Below are positions 34,540 through 45,582 of a DNA stretch of 64,000 nucleotides, in pieces. Position numbers and translations under genes: made by a program. This DNA is from Puccinia triticina (taxonomy: Eukaryota > Basidiomycota > Pucciniomycetes > Pucciniales > Pucciniaceae), in assembly GCF_026914185.1 (NCBI RefSeq), contig NC_070558.1, forward strand, positions 5,899,501 through 5,963,500, read 5' to 3'. Position 1 is the stretch's first letter. Every line of letters begins with the position of its first letter. Under the pieces are notes generated by a model. The model was not told where the DNA came from and made no database searches. It saw only the letters and a list, made by a program, of their open reading frames with translations.

Positions 34540-35120
34540 TTTAGGATGTCTTCAGCCAATGTTTACTTGAGGCTTTCTCCCTGTACTTGATGCCCAATAA
34601 TTTTGCCCCAGTGTGTCTTTCCTGTCAATTGGATCCTCTTTCCTTGGTCTTAGAGGATGATGATGATGATCTTGAGCTTGCCAAACTTCTGGATGTTCCC
34701 TTAAAAGGCAACAAGGTATTCCCCAAAATTTTTGCTCAAGCCAAGTGTTCTCCTTGCACAAAACCTTTCTCTGCTAAGCTCTTTTCCCCATCTTTCTGTA
34801 CTCCCTTCCTTATCTAGCAGAAAAACCACCCCACTTACTGATGGTGACGTGTCCATTCTATTAGGGGGGTTCACAATAGGATTTTAATAAAATTTTAAAG
34901 CTCATTTTAAGGCCTTTATGAACAATGTTTTGGAAATTTTTTAAGCTGTTCACATTTGGGTGCTCCTTGGCAATCAGAACAACTTCTACGTTTTCTAAAA
35001 ATTGGTTCACAAATTCCTTAAAACGGGCTCTAAAGTTTTATTAAAATCCTATTGTGAACCCCCCTATTAACTCAAAGTGAATTCCTACCAATAAAAGTAA
35101 AAGTGTTTAGATCTGTTTTC
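34540..35120 (+). pseudogene. CxxC-motif gene fragment, copy B, interrupted by MITE
   Basis: The frame from the ATG at 34590 reads NNFAPVCLSCQLDPLSLVLE, then an aspartate run and LELAKLLD, and closes at 34817. It is the paralogue of copy A (28683-29080). Downstream homology is split by the MITE at 34861-35069 and resumes with ACTCAAAGTGAATTC (copy A: ACTCAGAGTGAATTC). Confidence 0.5.
34861..35069. mobile_element. TAGGGGGGTTCAC MITE, complete
   Basis: About 209 bp. The ends read TTAGGGGGGTTCACAATAGG and its complement, with TIRs of about 37 bp. It is bounded by TATTA on both sides. The paralogous locus at about 29000 has TAGTAACTCAGAG with no element, which is the empty site. Partial relatives lie at 13872, 21368 and 22390-22850, with a related element at 41101-41281. 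Confidence 0.8.
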
Positions 35121-36557
35121 TCCTCTTATATCTGTGATCCTGACAGACTTCATATATTTCACATTTCTTTTTTTTCACATTTGATTTTACTTCCTCATCA
35201 CTATATTTCTTCTTCCCTATTCTCTTTTCCATTTTTCCATTTCCATTTCCATTTCTTTTTTTCTGTGGGATTTTTGCCCTTGATCTCACAGATTTGCTTC
35301 TGACAGACCGACCAACAAGCAGGTTGATGCTTGGGATTGTCTCATCATGAAAAGGGAACTTGGCCTGTTGTTGAAGGGGACTCATTGCTAGCGGAAAGCC
35401 TGCATGTTTTACCCGTTGAGCAGGATTCCTTCCTGATGCGCCTAATCATGGAAGAAATTGCCTCGCCTGCTGCTAGCCAGCAGAGAAAGTGCCGTCTCTG
35501 CTCGTCACCGATGTTCTCTCCCCAGTGATCTGAAATGGAGCCTGCTTTTTGGAAGGTTTCCTTCCAAGAAACTAGCACTGTTCATCGTGAGGGTAACATC
35601 ATCGGTGATGCCCACCACTACAAGCAGGCGCTGTGTCTGCTTCTGGTACAAAGGCTTAATCCCCAACCGCAAGACGCTGGGTTTTTCCCTGAGGCTGTGG
35701 GTGCGTTTCCTGACAAATCAGAATATTTGTTTTCCGGGGGTTGTAGAGGTGTTCTTTTGATCCGACAGCATAAATCTTTGCTGCTTGTTGGAGAGGTTTC
35801 CTATCCCCCGCTCCTAGAAGACAGTTTACCTGCTAGCTAGAGAGGCTTCATCCCCTGCGAGCAAACACTATGATTACCTATCGGACAGGTTTTCATCCTA
35901 GCCAACAGGTCATCTGTCTGATTGACGCCACGGGCATATTTCATCCTCAGCTGTGATCAGGCACTACACGTACATACTTGCATAAATGTGCAGGGATTTC
36001 CCTCGAGTCAGCCAGTGGGCACATTGATTACTTGTCGGACTCGTGGTGTATGTCCTTGATGAGATTCGTGGAGGATTCTTCGAACAGCCTTTCTCTCTGC
36101 TTGTATCGGTAGTGCGGGTTAGATAGAAAATGCCTTTTCTGTAATATTAGGTGCATGTTTTTTAAGTAATGCTCATCCTTCCATGAGGCTGGCGGTTGTA
36201 ATCCAATTAATAAAGCGTGCCCAAAGTCCGTGATGACCATTATGATGATATAGAGAAAAGACAACAACAACAAGAAACAGAAGATAACAAATGTATACTG
36301 ATTTGACGACAAGATTTTGTTTGCTTTATTTGGAATATTGCTGGATGAGAGATTTTCATGATAGGAGGAGAGAGAATACACGGAGCATGCGACATTTTAC
36401 ATTTTGTGCAGATCAATCAAAACCCAACAAAACACAAAAACCATAGGTGGTGATGGATGACCAATCTGAAACTGTGCGAATATTGTCATAAAGCAGAAGA
36501 GAATTTTCGTCAAAGTGTCGATGTCGCCATATCAGCTGAGATGAATGCTTTTGAGGT
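35121..36557. other. Repeat-like tract and 3' flank of SHO1
   Basis: 35330-35930 is rich in recurring words (CCTGC, AGGCTT, TTTCCTTCC) and resembles in texture the tract at 2435-2960, but I could not define a unit. A minus-strand frame at 36028-36381 has one strongly hydrophobic stretch (about 36220-36300) but no ATG at its head; it probably lies in the SHO1 3' UTR. Confidence 0.35.
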
Positions 36558-38212
36558 TTATGGATTTGGTAGCATCTGGAAATAGTTAGATGGTACGATT
36601 CCAGATTCGCCATTAGCTCGTCTTGCTTGCCACCATTTACCTGAACGAACCGAGCAAGAAGTCAGCTATTCCTTTACGATGCTTAAACTGAAGTAACGTA
36701 GTTGCGTACCACTGTGATTCAAGATATCCAATGTTTCACCTTTTTCAAAGCCGATCTCATTGGGATCGGTAGGCGAGGCTTTGTCTGCAGAAGGACGATG
36801 GATCAGTTGAGGGAGAGCAGCAGAAAAGTCTGAGCGTATTTCCAACACAACATTTCGTGATGCTCACATGTATACAACGCTTTTGCCTTTTTGGTGAACT
36901 CGACTGGCTTGGAGGGGGCGGGCGATGATGGGGTCACGCTCTCGGTGTTTGTGACACTTCTGAGCTCCTCTTGCCGGTAAGCTTGACTCAAAAGTGTTCT
37001 ATCAAGGACAGGCATTGCCAGAAAGTTCGTTTCCGGAGAGTCGGCAGGATTGGGGTAATGTTGGAGGTTCATCTGATGGGTATTTAAGGGCGGGTCCGCG
37101 CGGCTCGATTGATAGTTAGAGTGTTGCTGCTGTCCAGGTTGGTTATTGCTTTGTTCATGCAGCCGAGAATAAAAGTTTGGGTCCTGGAGTTGCAAGTTTG
37201 GATGATTATACTGCGATACAGGTTGCATTTGAGGCGCTATGTTGGCATTATTAGTCGCTGGGTTTTCATGTTGATGGTTTGGTAATATCCTGTGAGAATC
37301 ATGATCACCGTAGCCTTCTGGTAAATATGGTTGATTGGTGGGTAACAGTGCAGAAGTTACTTCGTTTGCAAGCTTTTCGTTGTGTAAACTAGGACGCGAC
37401 TCCGCCGTTTGATTTTGCCCCAACGTGATGATATGAGATCCGGTATAATGGTTTGGAGATTCAGATGCGATGTTAGGCAAATTGGGATTGAAGTGGGAAG
37501 TAGAGCGGCGGAGATTGATACTGGAACGGATGAGTTGCTTTCGCTGGAAGCTCGGATTCAGAAACGACAAAAGCCGTGATTGATCCGATGATGTGAAATA
37601 AAGTAGCCATGCTAGCTGACATTATCAAAAATTTAGCAAAATCGCAGCTGTAAGCAACTGTCACAAGTGTGTTTTCCAATCTTGTGATGATGTGTTATAA
37701 AAGAAGCTAGAGACAGACTCACGTTGAGGCTGGATAAGATCATCCATCCGTATCCATACAATGATGATGCGATTTCATGATGGACATAGATGGCTGAATT
37801 GCTGCACAGAATTCCTACCACGACATTAACAGCGACCAATGTTGCGATTGACCCCCGAGCTGGGTACTCGGACTCAGAACCCACACTACTGAGGACTCGG
37901 TAAACGATAAAAAGCTGGTAAAATATTGCAAACCAACCGATCCCAATGGGCGTACCTGTCGGCTTTGCACCGTCCGAACCACGCGATGAGTGATACCGTG
38001 CTTCAGCTAGGCACTGGGCAATGAATGTGAGAGACCATGTGAGGACCTGCGAGATTGCGGTTACCAAGAAGAACGGTTGACCAAGACTTCAGGAGGTTTT
38101 GGACGACAGTCCGTTGGCTTCAGCGCGATAATCTTGGAGACAAACCGAGTAGGGAGATGACACACATCAAAGACAGCCGAAAGGCATGAGGGTCTGCAAG
38201 GCCTCCAGACAT
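36558..38212 (-). CDS. SHO1: High-osmolarity sensor Sho1
   Basis: Five exons: 38212-38142, 38086-37723, 37615-36868, 36784-36710 and 36640-36558, giving 446 aa. Sho1 is the plasma-membrane scaffold that starts one branch of the HOG MAP-kinase pathway. Four membrane spans are visible: about residues 29-50, 70-88, 103-125 and 134-156. A long Asn/Gln/Pro-rich cytoplasmic linker follows, then a C-terminal SH3 domain (about 388-446) with [15 protein letters not shown], the paired tryptophans in GKWWQARR and [11 protein letters not shown]. The SH3 normally binds the MAPKK Pbs2. The domain order is that of the family. The SH3 is split over three exons, all joined in frame; introns are 55, 107, 83 and 69 nt. 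Confidence 0.92.
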
Positions 38213-39552
38213 GGTCGTAACAAAGCGGTTTGGCGAAGTAAGGACGCAGCCTTGATCGATTCGATGACGAGCCTGATAGGGGGATCCACTAGTTTCTGAG
38301 CCAATCGAGGTAAAAGCTTGGTTGGACTAGGACCTGGCGCGGATGGACCCTCGGGAGCTGCGACAGAGAATTTGACATCATATCAGAAAAACGTCAGCTC
38401 GATATTATTGACCTGGTTTCCATAAGAGATGGGATACAGAAGTCTTGGATTTACAAACTCGCCAGCGAACTCAAGAAGACAGCAGGTGGACTCTGGTGCA
38501 CTTCAAAGGGTGGCGATGTTGAACTGAACGAGTTGAAAAACGTAGGTTCACCCCGGCGAAGGGAGTCGTTTCAGGTATCTGAGGCGGATCGTTCAAGTGC
38601 AGATATGCCGGTATTCAAAATATGGTAGAGTCGGAAGAGTCAAGAGGTGTGGATGTTGAAGGTGATTCCCTCTGAACCCCGCATTAAAAGTATGTAACAT
38701 CGATCGGCGACAGGGCAAACGCGTCTCGACACTTCGCGAGCAAGACGCGCGCGTCGGATGTCAAACAGTGTTCGGGAGTCCGGGGACACTCTGACTTGCG
38801 CCGAAAACAGTCATTCTGACCAGGGACTAACGCATGTACATAACACACCCACCAGGAATTTTGTTTTTGTGGTGCTCACCTTCGGATCAGGGAGCCCCGA
38901 CCGCGCGGACTGCAGAAATTAACTGCGCGCAGCCTTACAAGCAGCTGTTGCCGGTTGGGAGCCTTTGTCCGACAAGCTCTGTGCGTTGGGTGAGCTTGCA
39001 GGGTCCGGAACGCGGAACTCGTCGGGCTCCAACAACTCTTGCTCGGACGATAGTGCCAAGCAGAAGACCCAAGCTTGCTCGGCATAGCTGTACATTTTGC
39101 CAGAATGTAACCAAAACTCAACACAAGTCTCAAGAGTGCGTCCTCCTCAGAGGGACGTGTGTGATCAAATTCGCAAGAAGTAATACATACCGTGGCTCGA
39201 CATACTGCCCACCCTTCCCCCAAACAAGTCTACATACATCCAGCCAAATCCAGTCGGTCTGACCACCTATGCTCCCAAGGGTAGATTCAAACAGGAAAAT
39301 CACCACATCAATAAAGACTTCACGCGTTACGGATCGAGTGACAACTTCCAATTTCACTAGCAAGGAGCGCATAACTTGCACTCTAATCCCATCCCTATCC
39401 GCAAAACTCTCGCAGGTCCTCGACCCATTCTAGTCTTAGTTATATCCCATTCCGAACATATATAGTACTCTGGTCCTGGTAAATAGCTTGATAGCCGATT
39501 GCCATTAACCACAACAACCCTAAGCACTGAGTAGGACTTCCGGGTTGCTCAA
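38213..39552. other. Intergenic between SHO1 and effector candidate
   Basis: Frames at 38834-39262 and its complement are not supported by domains. A TAGGACTTCCGGG motif at 39531, like the GTGGAGGACTTCCCGT MITE end, lies about 15 bp upstream of the next start codon. Confidence 0.35.
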
Positions 39553-40743
39553 ATGTTTCGGGGACTCTCCAAACCATTGTTCTTATACCATGCTTTGATC
39601 ATCTGCCATATCGGAATTATGAGCATAAAGCCTGGTCTGTGCTCATTCGGATCTCGACTCGCAATCGCCGAGCCATCCTTTTCGTCATCTCGGACCGAAT
39701 TGGGCTGTGCAGGCAGGAATCCTCAACAGAACTTGCTGGGAGTAGCTGACGGCTGGACCACAAAGAGAGCAAGGTCTAAACCGAAGAAAGTTCATGTCGT
39801 GCCGGACCGATTGGACCCGCCAAGTCAATTAGGAAGAAGGCCGGGGCGATCCAGGCGTGTTCGTCCGGGTTTAAGTGATTCAAGTCAATCTGGTCGAAAA
39901 AACGAGTTGAAGACTGTTCTACCAGACGGCCTGGTGAAAAACAGGTTATGGACGCCCAGCGAACGTCCCTGGCCAACCCGCAAACGTTCTCGCCGTCCGC
40001 AGAAAATTCTAGATCAAAAGCCTACCAACAAGGGAATTGATCCCAACGATGCCCTTCCTGAAATTAACGACGAGCTGAAAGATAATTCCCGTTGGATGTT
40101 TTCTCCTGACCAATCAATCCGCTCCCTGCCGTCTCCAGGGGCTGCAGAGTCTGCTACCGGGGAGGTCTATCAGAATTCACCTCTTGACATGCGTGGTGAG
40201 CCTAAGATTAACGGCCCTTCGGAAGGTAGTCTTGTGGATGATGATGTCGAAGCCGCCCCTGCGAGAAAGAGGTTCCAACAACACGCGCCTTCGAGCAAAC
40301 AAAGCCATGTGCAGCAAATTCATTCACAATTGGTGTCCGCCGCACCGCCTCAAGATCGTGATGGAAATCCTACTGCAAAGTTTTTTGACCTCAACAACCT
40401 TCCTGAAATCGACGGGCATCTCGAAAATCACCCGGGTTGTTTTTCTCCTGAAGTTCAACTGCAATTGATCCGCCCCCCGCCACCTCAAAGAGATGTCGAG
40501 TCTGCTACCGAGAAGGCGCCTTTGACTTCGCATCCTGGTACGCCCGGGAAGCCGGGGAGTAACGGCCTTTCGGAGGGCAATCTTCTGGAGGATGATGATG
40601 GCAAATCCCCCCTTGCAAGAAAGATAAAGGTTGAGGGACATGCTTCTTGGGAAAAATCAGTCGGTAGCCATCTTGTGGACATCGACCTGAATATCCCATT
40701 GGATCGGGATGGCAGACCTACGCACAACTCTCAAAGCCATTAA
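39553..40743 (+). CDS. Candidate secreted effector with EAR-like motifs
   Basis: Intronless, 396 aa. The N-terminus has a hydrophobic segment compatible with a signal peptide (LFLYHALIICHIGIMSI) ending before GLCSFGS. Two basic clusters could act as nuclear localisation signals: TKRARSKPKK (about 70-79) and RKRSRRPQK (about 143-151). The rest is acidic and proline-rich with an internal duplication about 116 residues apart: DPNDALPEIND ... SPLDMRGEPKINGPSEGSL ... DDDVEAAPARKR, and FDLNNLPEIDG ... GSNGLSEGNLLEDDDGKSP ... LARK. DLNNLP (279-284) fits the plant EAR corepressor motif DLNxxP, and DLNIP (from 378) is close to it. Whether the protein leaves the fungus is unproven. Confidence 0.65.
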   Translation: MFRGLSKPLFLYHALIICHIGIMSIKPGLCSFGSRLAIAEPSFSSSRTELGCAGRNPQQNLLGVADGWTTKRARSKPKKVHVVPDRLDPPSQLGRRPGRSRRVRPGLSDSSQSGRKNELKTVLPDGLVKNRLWTPSERPWPTRKRSRRPQKILDQKPTNKGIDPNDALPEINDELKDNSRWMFSPDQSIRSLPSPGAAESATGEVYQNSPLDMRGEPKINGPSEGSLVDDDVEAAPARKRFQQHAPSSKQSHVQQIHSQLVSAAPPQDRDGNPTAKFFDLNNLPEIDGHLENHPGCFSPEVQLQLIRPPPPQRDVESATEKAPLTSHPGTPGKPGSNGLSEGNLLEDDDGKSPLARKIKVEGHASWEKSVGSHLVDIDLNIPLDRDGRPTHNSQSH

Positions 40744-41790
40744 AAATCACCAGGATATTGAACCCAGACACCACATTGATGTGTTTTTCTATAGTGTGGT
40801 CTACTTCCTCCTCCTTCACCTGAAAATCCGATCAAAATCTGTTCTTAATTTTATGTAGCCTGAGCGTTACATGTCCTTTTTGGGTATCTTACCAACCTGA
40901 TTAATTATTATGAATATTACTTAATCTAAAAAAAACTTTTCCCTAGGCATTGATGTCCGGCGGAGACAAGTCATTAAGAGAGTACACAACACTCTTGATG
41001 ACCGGCAGAGGCTGCTCAAAGTGCGCTAATGCCCTTGAAGGCCGGCACAGGCCGGCTATCGAGGGTCAAAACAAAGATGGTGCCCGTAGTGCCCGTCTGA
41101 TAGGGGGTTTCACAATAAGGATTCCCGCTTCCCGCGGCACTAAATTTCTTTACTCGCGGGTGGCATACTCGCTTAAAAATTTGGCTTGAAGTCCCGCGAG
41201 AAATCGCCCCGAGCATCCTCATGACAATACTCGCAAGCGCTCGAACACCTTCCCGGGTTTCCTTTATGTGAAACCTCCTAATGTACCGCCAGCCACCGCC
41301 GGGTGCCGTGTCCGGGTCTACCCGCACCCGTTGCGGGAACCCGGGTCCAATCTCTATTTATGTATTTATTTATTTTAGAAAAAAACAGCTTCTCTCCTAA
41401 CTTCAAAAATGTTTTGAAAAGTAGGGGATGGGTGTTTACAATGAAGACAGCTGGGGGGAGATGCAGGCACATTCCTTGGATAAGAATTGGGCGTAAATGT
41501 GCCATGTTGGAGGTAAAACAAAACAGCTGGGAAGTGCTCCCGCTGCGCAGCCCAGGATTATTGAGGGTGCAAGTGCCTCGGGCACGCCATCTCACTAGCA
41601 GCGAGGGACATGATCAGCTTAAACGATGTGTCAATCAGGGAAGGTTTTCTCGGCCCCTCAGCGCCCTTTCTTCCCTCGTTTCCTCACTGCTGCCGTCTGG
41701 TGCTTGATGAGGAGGAGCTGCGGCCGCTGTTTCTGGTTCCGCCTCCTCCTCACCCGGCCAGGTGACCACAGACACGAAAGCTGTGTGTTT
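40744..41790. other. Intergenic with hairpin repeat and MITE
   Basis: At 40960-41065 there is a diverged relative of the 42-bp hairpin repeat of 10760-10872 (CTTGATGACCGGCAGAGG, CCCTTGAAGGCCGGCACAGG), then the MITE at 41101-41281. No gene supported. Confidence 0.45.
41101..41281. mobile_element. TAGGGGGTTTCAC MITE with GC-rich interior
   Basis: The ends read TAGGGGGTTTCACAATAAGG and the complement of TAGGAGGTTTCACATAAAGG, 181 bp apart. The interior (repeated CCCGCG and ACTCGC words) is unlike the AT-rich interior of the 34861 member, so only the termini are shared. Confidence 0.6.
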
Positions 41791-42824
41791 TTAAGAAGAT
41801 GGAAGAAGGCATTCTTTGGTTGTCAGGGCTGGACTGGTCCGCAGAAGGAGGGTGTAATGTGAGAAACGCGCACGTTCTTCTGGTATGTCTCCATCCCACA
41901 TTAGTGGTACCAGTGGCTCCTCCTCAGGCTCTTCTAGGTTTTCGTTTGTTATTGGGTCCACTTTTTCCACTACACCCTTGTTCTCTGCTGGCGTCTCCAT
42001 GTTGTCCACCCGGGAAAAATATCGGAGTGACTTCTCCACCCACTTATTACAGGTATCTGGGACAGGTAGAGATGTGAGCGTTCATTTATGCGCCCAGAGC
42101 TGATGCGATGTAGAGCTAGAAGTGGTAAGGGAATGTGCGAAGGCGTACTAGATTTGGGGATGGTTGAGTTAGGGTTGGTTCTTAGTAGTTTCTTCAGATT
42201 CTGCATCGCCCTTTGGGGGATTGATGGCTGTTGCATGGCCAGCCGCTGTTTCTGCAGTTCAAGATAAAGATTGAGCTCGCTGTTTGACAATGTTTCTCCC
42301 ATCCGATCAAGATCTCCGCGCGTCAACTCCGCATACTCGGGACACACATCGCACTTGCAATGTCGAGCATGGCGCGGATCTGTTTGGCAACAAAAAGGGG
42401 GCAAAGGCTGAGTTGACAGGGATGGAAGCAACAACAAGCTCAAGTAAAATGTGCGACATTTACCCAAGAAGAGAGCCCGCTTCAGGGAGAGGTTGGCCTC
42501 TCGTGGTCGGGCTGCAGAACGGCTTCTCCGTCTATCAAAGCCACCCTCTCCCGGACCTTGCGGAGCTGCAAATGGATTCCTCCGTCTATCATAAGGCGCT
42601 TGTGCTAAGTGCCCGGCTTTGACTCGTCTAGTCGGAGACGTGGCATCTTCACGAATGAGACAAATCAGCCTCCCAGGTCGAACGCAGATATTCATGATCA
42701 GAAATATGGGCTCACCCGGCAAGCACGAATGGCACGAGTGCTGCCCGAACAGCGGCGCACATCTGAGCGGAGAAACCAAGCAGAAAACGTGGACCAGAAC
42801 GAGGATGATGGGAGCTCTGATCAT
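41791..42824 (-). CDS. Secreted hypothetical protein, three exons
   Basis: Exons 42824-42464, 42379-42149 and 42056-41791 (introns 84 and 92 nt, both phase 1) give 285 aa. The start at 42824 was chosen because it begins a clear signal peptide (IRAPIILVLVHVFCLVSPL, then RCAP). Next comes an Arg/Pro-rich segment (YDRRRNPF, FDRRRSRSAARP), then a cysteine cluster CKCDVCPEYAELTRGDLDRM with a following helical region, and a glutamate-rich C-terminus (ENLEEPEEEPLVPL). The third exon is in a different frame from the second; only the proposed splice keeps both open. No known domain. Confidence 0.6.
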
Positions 42825-43902
42825 GGGCGGAGGATGCGCTGTCTGCTCGCAGCCCCGAACGGTCTCGTCCACTTTTTGTGTCAAGGCTGGAATCGGATCG
42901 AAAATGCAAATCAATGCAGAGCACGATACGTGTCAAAGAAGAAATCGAGGGCTGTTTTAAGGACGGCTTTAGCCTTTGTATTCATTCCTTTTATGCACCG
43001 GTGCTCAAAAAAAAAAAAGAAGAAGATGTGTGGGTTAGTTGAGGCCGGAGTCAGTCAGGCAGAGCGAATGAGCTGTAGGCCACCACGTCTGCGGCTGATG
43101 TCTAAGAGTCTGACGTAGGCCGGCCTTATGGATGCAAAACAAGGCAGCAGCCTCAGTATCTGAACTGGGCTGTCATCTACGATAAGTTGTCATTGGTTTT
43201 CCTGGGCAGCACGGTCCACGTCTGAGGTTTTAGCCACGCTGCTTTGTCACTACTTTTAAGTGTAACACGTCAGCATTCTCGATGGAACTGTTCTGCTGGC
43301 GACTTGCTGGGCTGACAAATTACAGGCAAATTCCACCACTTTTCGATGTAGTTTGCTCGCTAAAACTCCGACGTGACCTGTCTGATTGAAACCTCCAGAT
43401 GCCCTCATACCGTTCCCTTAGCCCAAGCCGAGCCCAACAAAGCCTCCCAGTGAGAGGCAGCCCCGCAGGTCCGCTGCCCCGCCAAGTTGCACCAAGTGCA
43501 ACCTGCCAGACACTTTGGGTCGTGCTCCCCGGCAGGCAAGGAACCCGTGCTCGGTTGGACATACTTGGACCTCAGATCCTCAGGGCAATTATCAACACAC
43601 ACTTAAGGACGAAGAATCAAGAGATGTGTAAGAAGAGCTCTCGTGAGCAAGTGTAGAATCCGGAGCGCATCACACATGGTATCATTTTGGCGTTGTTCTA
43701 ATACTCATCTAGTGTTGTTTGTCCAGTGTTAATCTAAGAGCATTACTGTTGGATTTCATAGCCATTTTGATTATATTCAGTGTATCAATTCAGAATTGTC
43801 CCTCTTGAGATTAGTGGTACTACTACTGGCTGTGTGTGTGAGAGAGAGAGGAAGGGTTACAATGCGGAGGATCGATTCGCAGCATCGGTGGGAGAGGAGA
43901 GA
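42825..43902. other. Intergenic, no gene seen
   Basis: Upstream region of the 42824 gene and 3' flank of the GMPPA gene. Frames at 42609-43118 are antisense to the secreted gene; 43320-43656 is unsupported. Confidence 0.35.
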
Positions 43903-45582
43903 TCATAACAAGACCTCGTTGGCGAACGATCGGGTCAAGGTCTTGTGGGGCAAGACGATGCAGCTTCGGACGTGCACCTCGCTCTTCACCTCGACGTCTT
44001 TAGCTGTGGTTCCCAAGCGAGAGCGGCCAAATCAGCGGTCTGTGTGTGTGTGTGTGCATTTATTGTGCAGGGGAACGAGTGCTTACCCAAGACTGAGATG
44101 GAGAATTTGAGCGGATTGGCGTCGCTGGTGTTCGGGCAGCCTTCGACGCGGGCCCACGGGCCGATCTTGGTATCCTCGCTGAGGATCGAGTGCATGACGC
44201 AGCTGTTTTGCTGTGCGGAGTTCCGACGATGATCAGCAGGAGGGTAGAGTAGGATGAGTAGTGTAGGGGGGGGGGGGGGGCGTACTTCGAGGAGGCTGTT
44301 GTCGAGGACGATGGAGTCTTTGACGCGGACGCCGAAGCCGATGCGGACGTTGGCGCTGATGGAGACGTTGGGCCCGATCTTGGCCGAGGGGTCGATGACC
44401 GCCGTCTCGTCGATGTAGCACGGCTCCACGATCTCCGGGCCGAGCAGGTTCGGCGGCGGGGTCTTGGCGATGATCGTCGGCGAGCGGCGGCGGAGGAGGA
44501 CCGGGTTGTTCGACTTGTACGACTCCAACACAAGCGCATTCGCCGGCAATGCCGAGCTGTCATGCGGGGGCATCGTGTCAGCCTTCGTCCTCACTCACTA
44601 CACACGGCTTAGAGGGATCGGTGTTACCCTGCCGTCTTGATCTGCTTCCACAGCGACTTGGTCTCGTAGACGTATAGCTTCCCACGGTCGGCCAGGGGGG
44701 AGATGACGTCCTGTTCGAGACGCAACTGATCGTCTTGACGAGATAGGGGGTCGTCGCTTGAACGGGAGTCGGGTAAGCCATCTGAGGAGATATATCGAGA
44801 GAGAGAGAGAGAGAGAGAGAAGACTCACGCGGTCTGTTTGACCTTGAGATCCATGGCGGCCTTGATCTCATCGAAGATGGACTTGTCGAAGAGGTAGACG
44901 CCGGTGTTGATGATGTTGGAGATGAAGGCCTCCGGTTTCTCGACGTAGTGGAGGGCCTGGGCGGTCTCAGGGTTGGTGACGATGCATCCGAACTTGGTGG
45001 ACTGTTCCTTGGAGACCCGGACGGCCATGAGGGTGCCGACGCCGCGATGCTTGTCGTGGAAGTGCTTGAGCTCGAGGAAGGGGAAGGAGGAGGCTATGTC
45101 GGAGTGGAGCACATAGATCTGCTCGGGCGAGCCCTTGAGGATCGCATCCCGGAAGTGATACAGCCCCCCGGCGGTGCCCAGGGCCTCGTACTCGCGCATG
45201 TATCTGTGATGGGCGGTCGCTCGGCTGTCAGCGGCACACGCCCGGCAGAAGAAGAAGAGCGGGGGGTGGGACGGACTTGATCTGGAGGGAGGGGAAGTCC
45301 CTGCTGGCCTGCTTGATGAACGGCGCGAGCACGGAGTCCTCGTAGAAGCCGATGAGGAGGACCTCCTTGAGGTCGGGGATCTTGGAGAGGGCCTGGATGC
45401 CATGCCAGATGATGGCTCGGCCGGCGAGCGGGAAGAGCGGCTTGGGGATGTCGAGCGTCAGGGGACGCATGCGGGTGCCCTGGCGAGTCGGGCGGGGTCA
45501 GCCAACTGAGCCTGCTGGCCGGCGGCGGGAAGACGCTCACCTTGCTGGGCCCGCCGAGGAGGTAGACAGCCTTGGACGCCAT
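43903..45582 (-). CDS. GMPPA: GDP-mannose pyrophosphorylase A-like protein
   Basis: Seven exons: 45582-45541, 45479-45277, 45203-44829, 44756-44628, 44556-44286, 44210-44087 and 44003-43903, giving 414 aa, close to the roughly 420 aa of animal GMPPA. The N-terminal nucleotidyltransferase domain shows AVYLLGGPSKGTRMRPLT (residues 5-22), PLFPLAGRAIIWHGI, EYEALGTAGGLYHFRD and GCIVTNPETAQALHYVEKPE. A hexapeptide left-handed beta-helix follows (VEPCYIDETAVIDPSAKIGP, SISANVRIGFGVRVKDSIVL) and the end VRSCIVLPHKTL. The A-type protein is the regulatory partner of the catalytic subunit making GDP-mannose for glycans and GPI anchors. The third intron has a (CT)n pyrimidine tract, and intron 5 contains a run of about 13 C. 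Confidence 0.85.
44787..44821. repeat. (GA)n microsatellite inside an intron
   Basis: On the plus strand an uninterrupted GA run sits in intron 3 of the GMPPA gene. On the coding strand it is a CT run, close to the donor side of the intron and about 30 bases or more from the acceptor. Confidence 0.8.

Noticed and set aside
36028..36381. Small membrane protein downstream of SHO1
   Set aside because: The frame opens with GTG and lies immediately after the SHO1 stop; more likely 3' UTR.
44757..44828. Apparent frame break in the GMPPA gene at the GA microsatellite
   Set aside because: Using the acceptor TTCAAG at 44757 gives the conserved LRLEQDV frame; no frameshift is needed.
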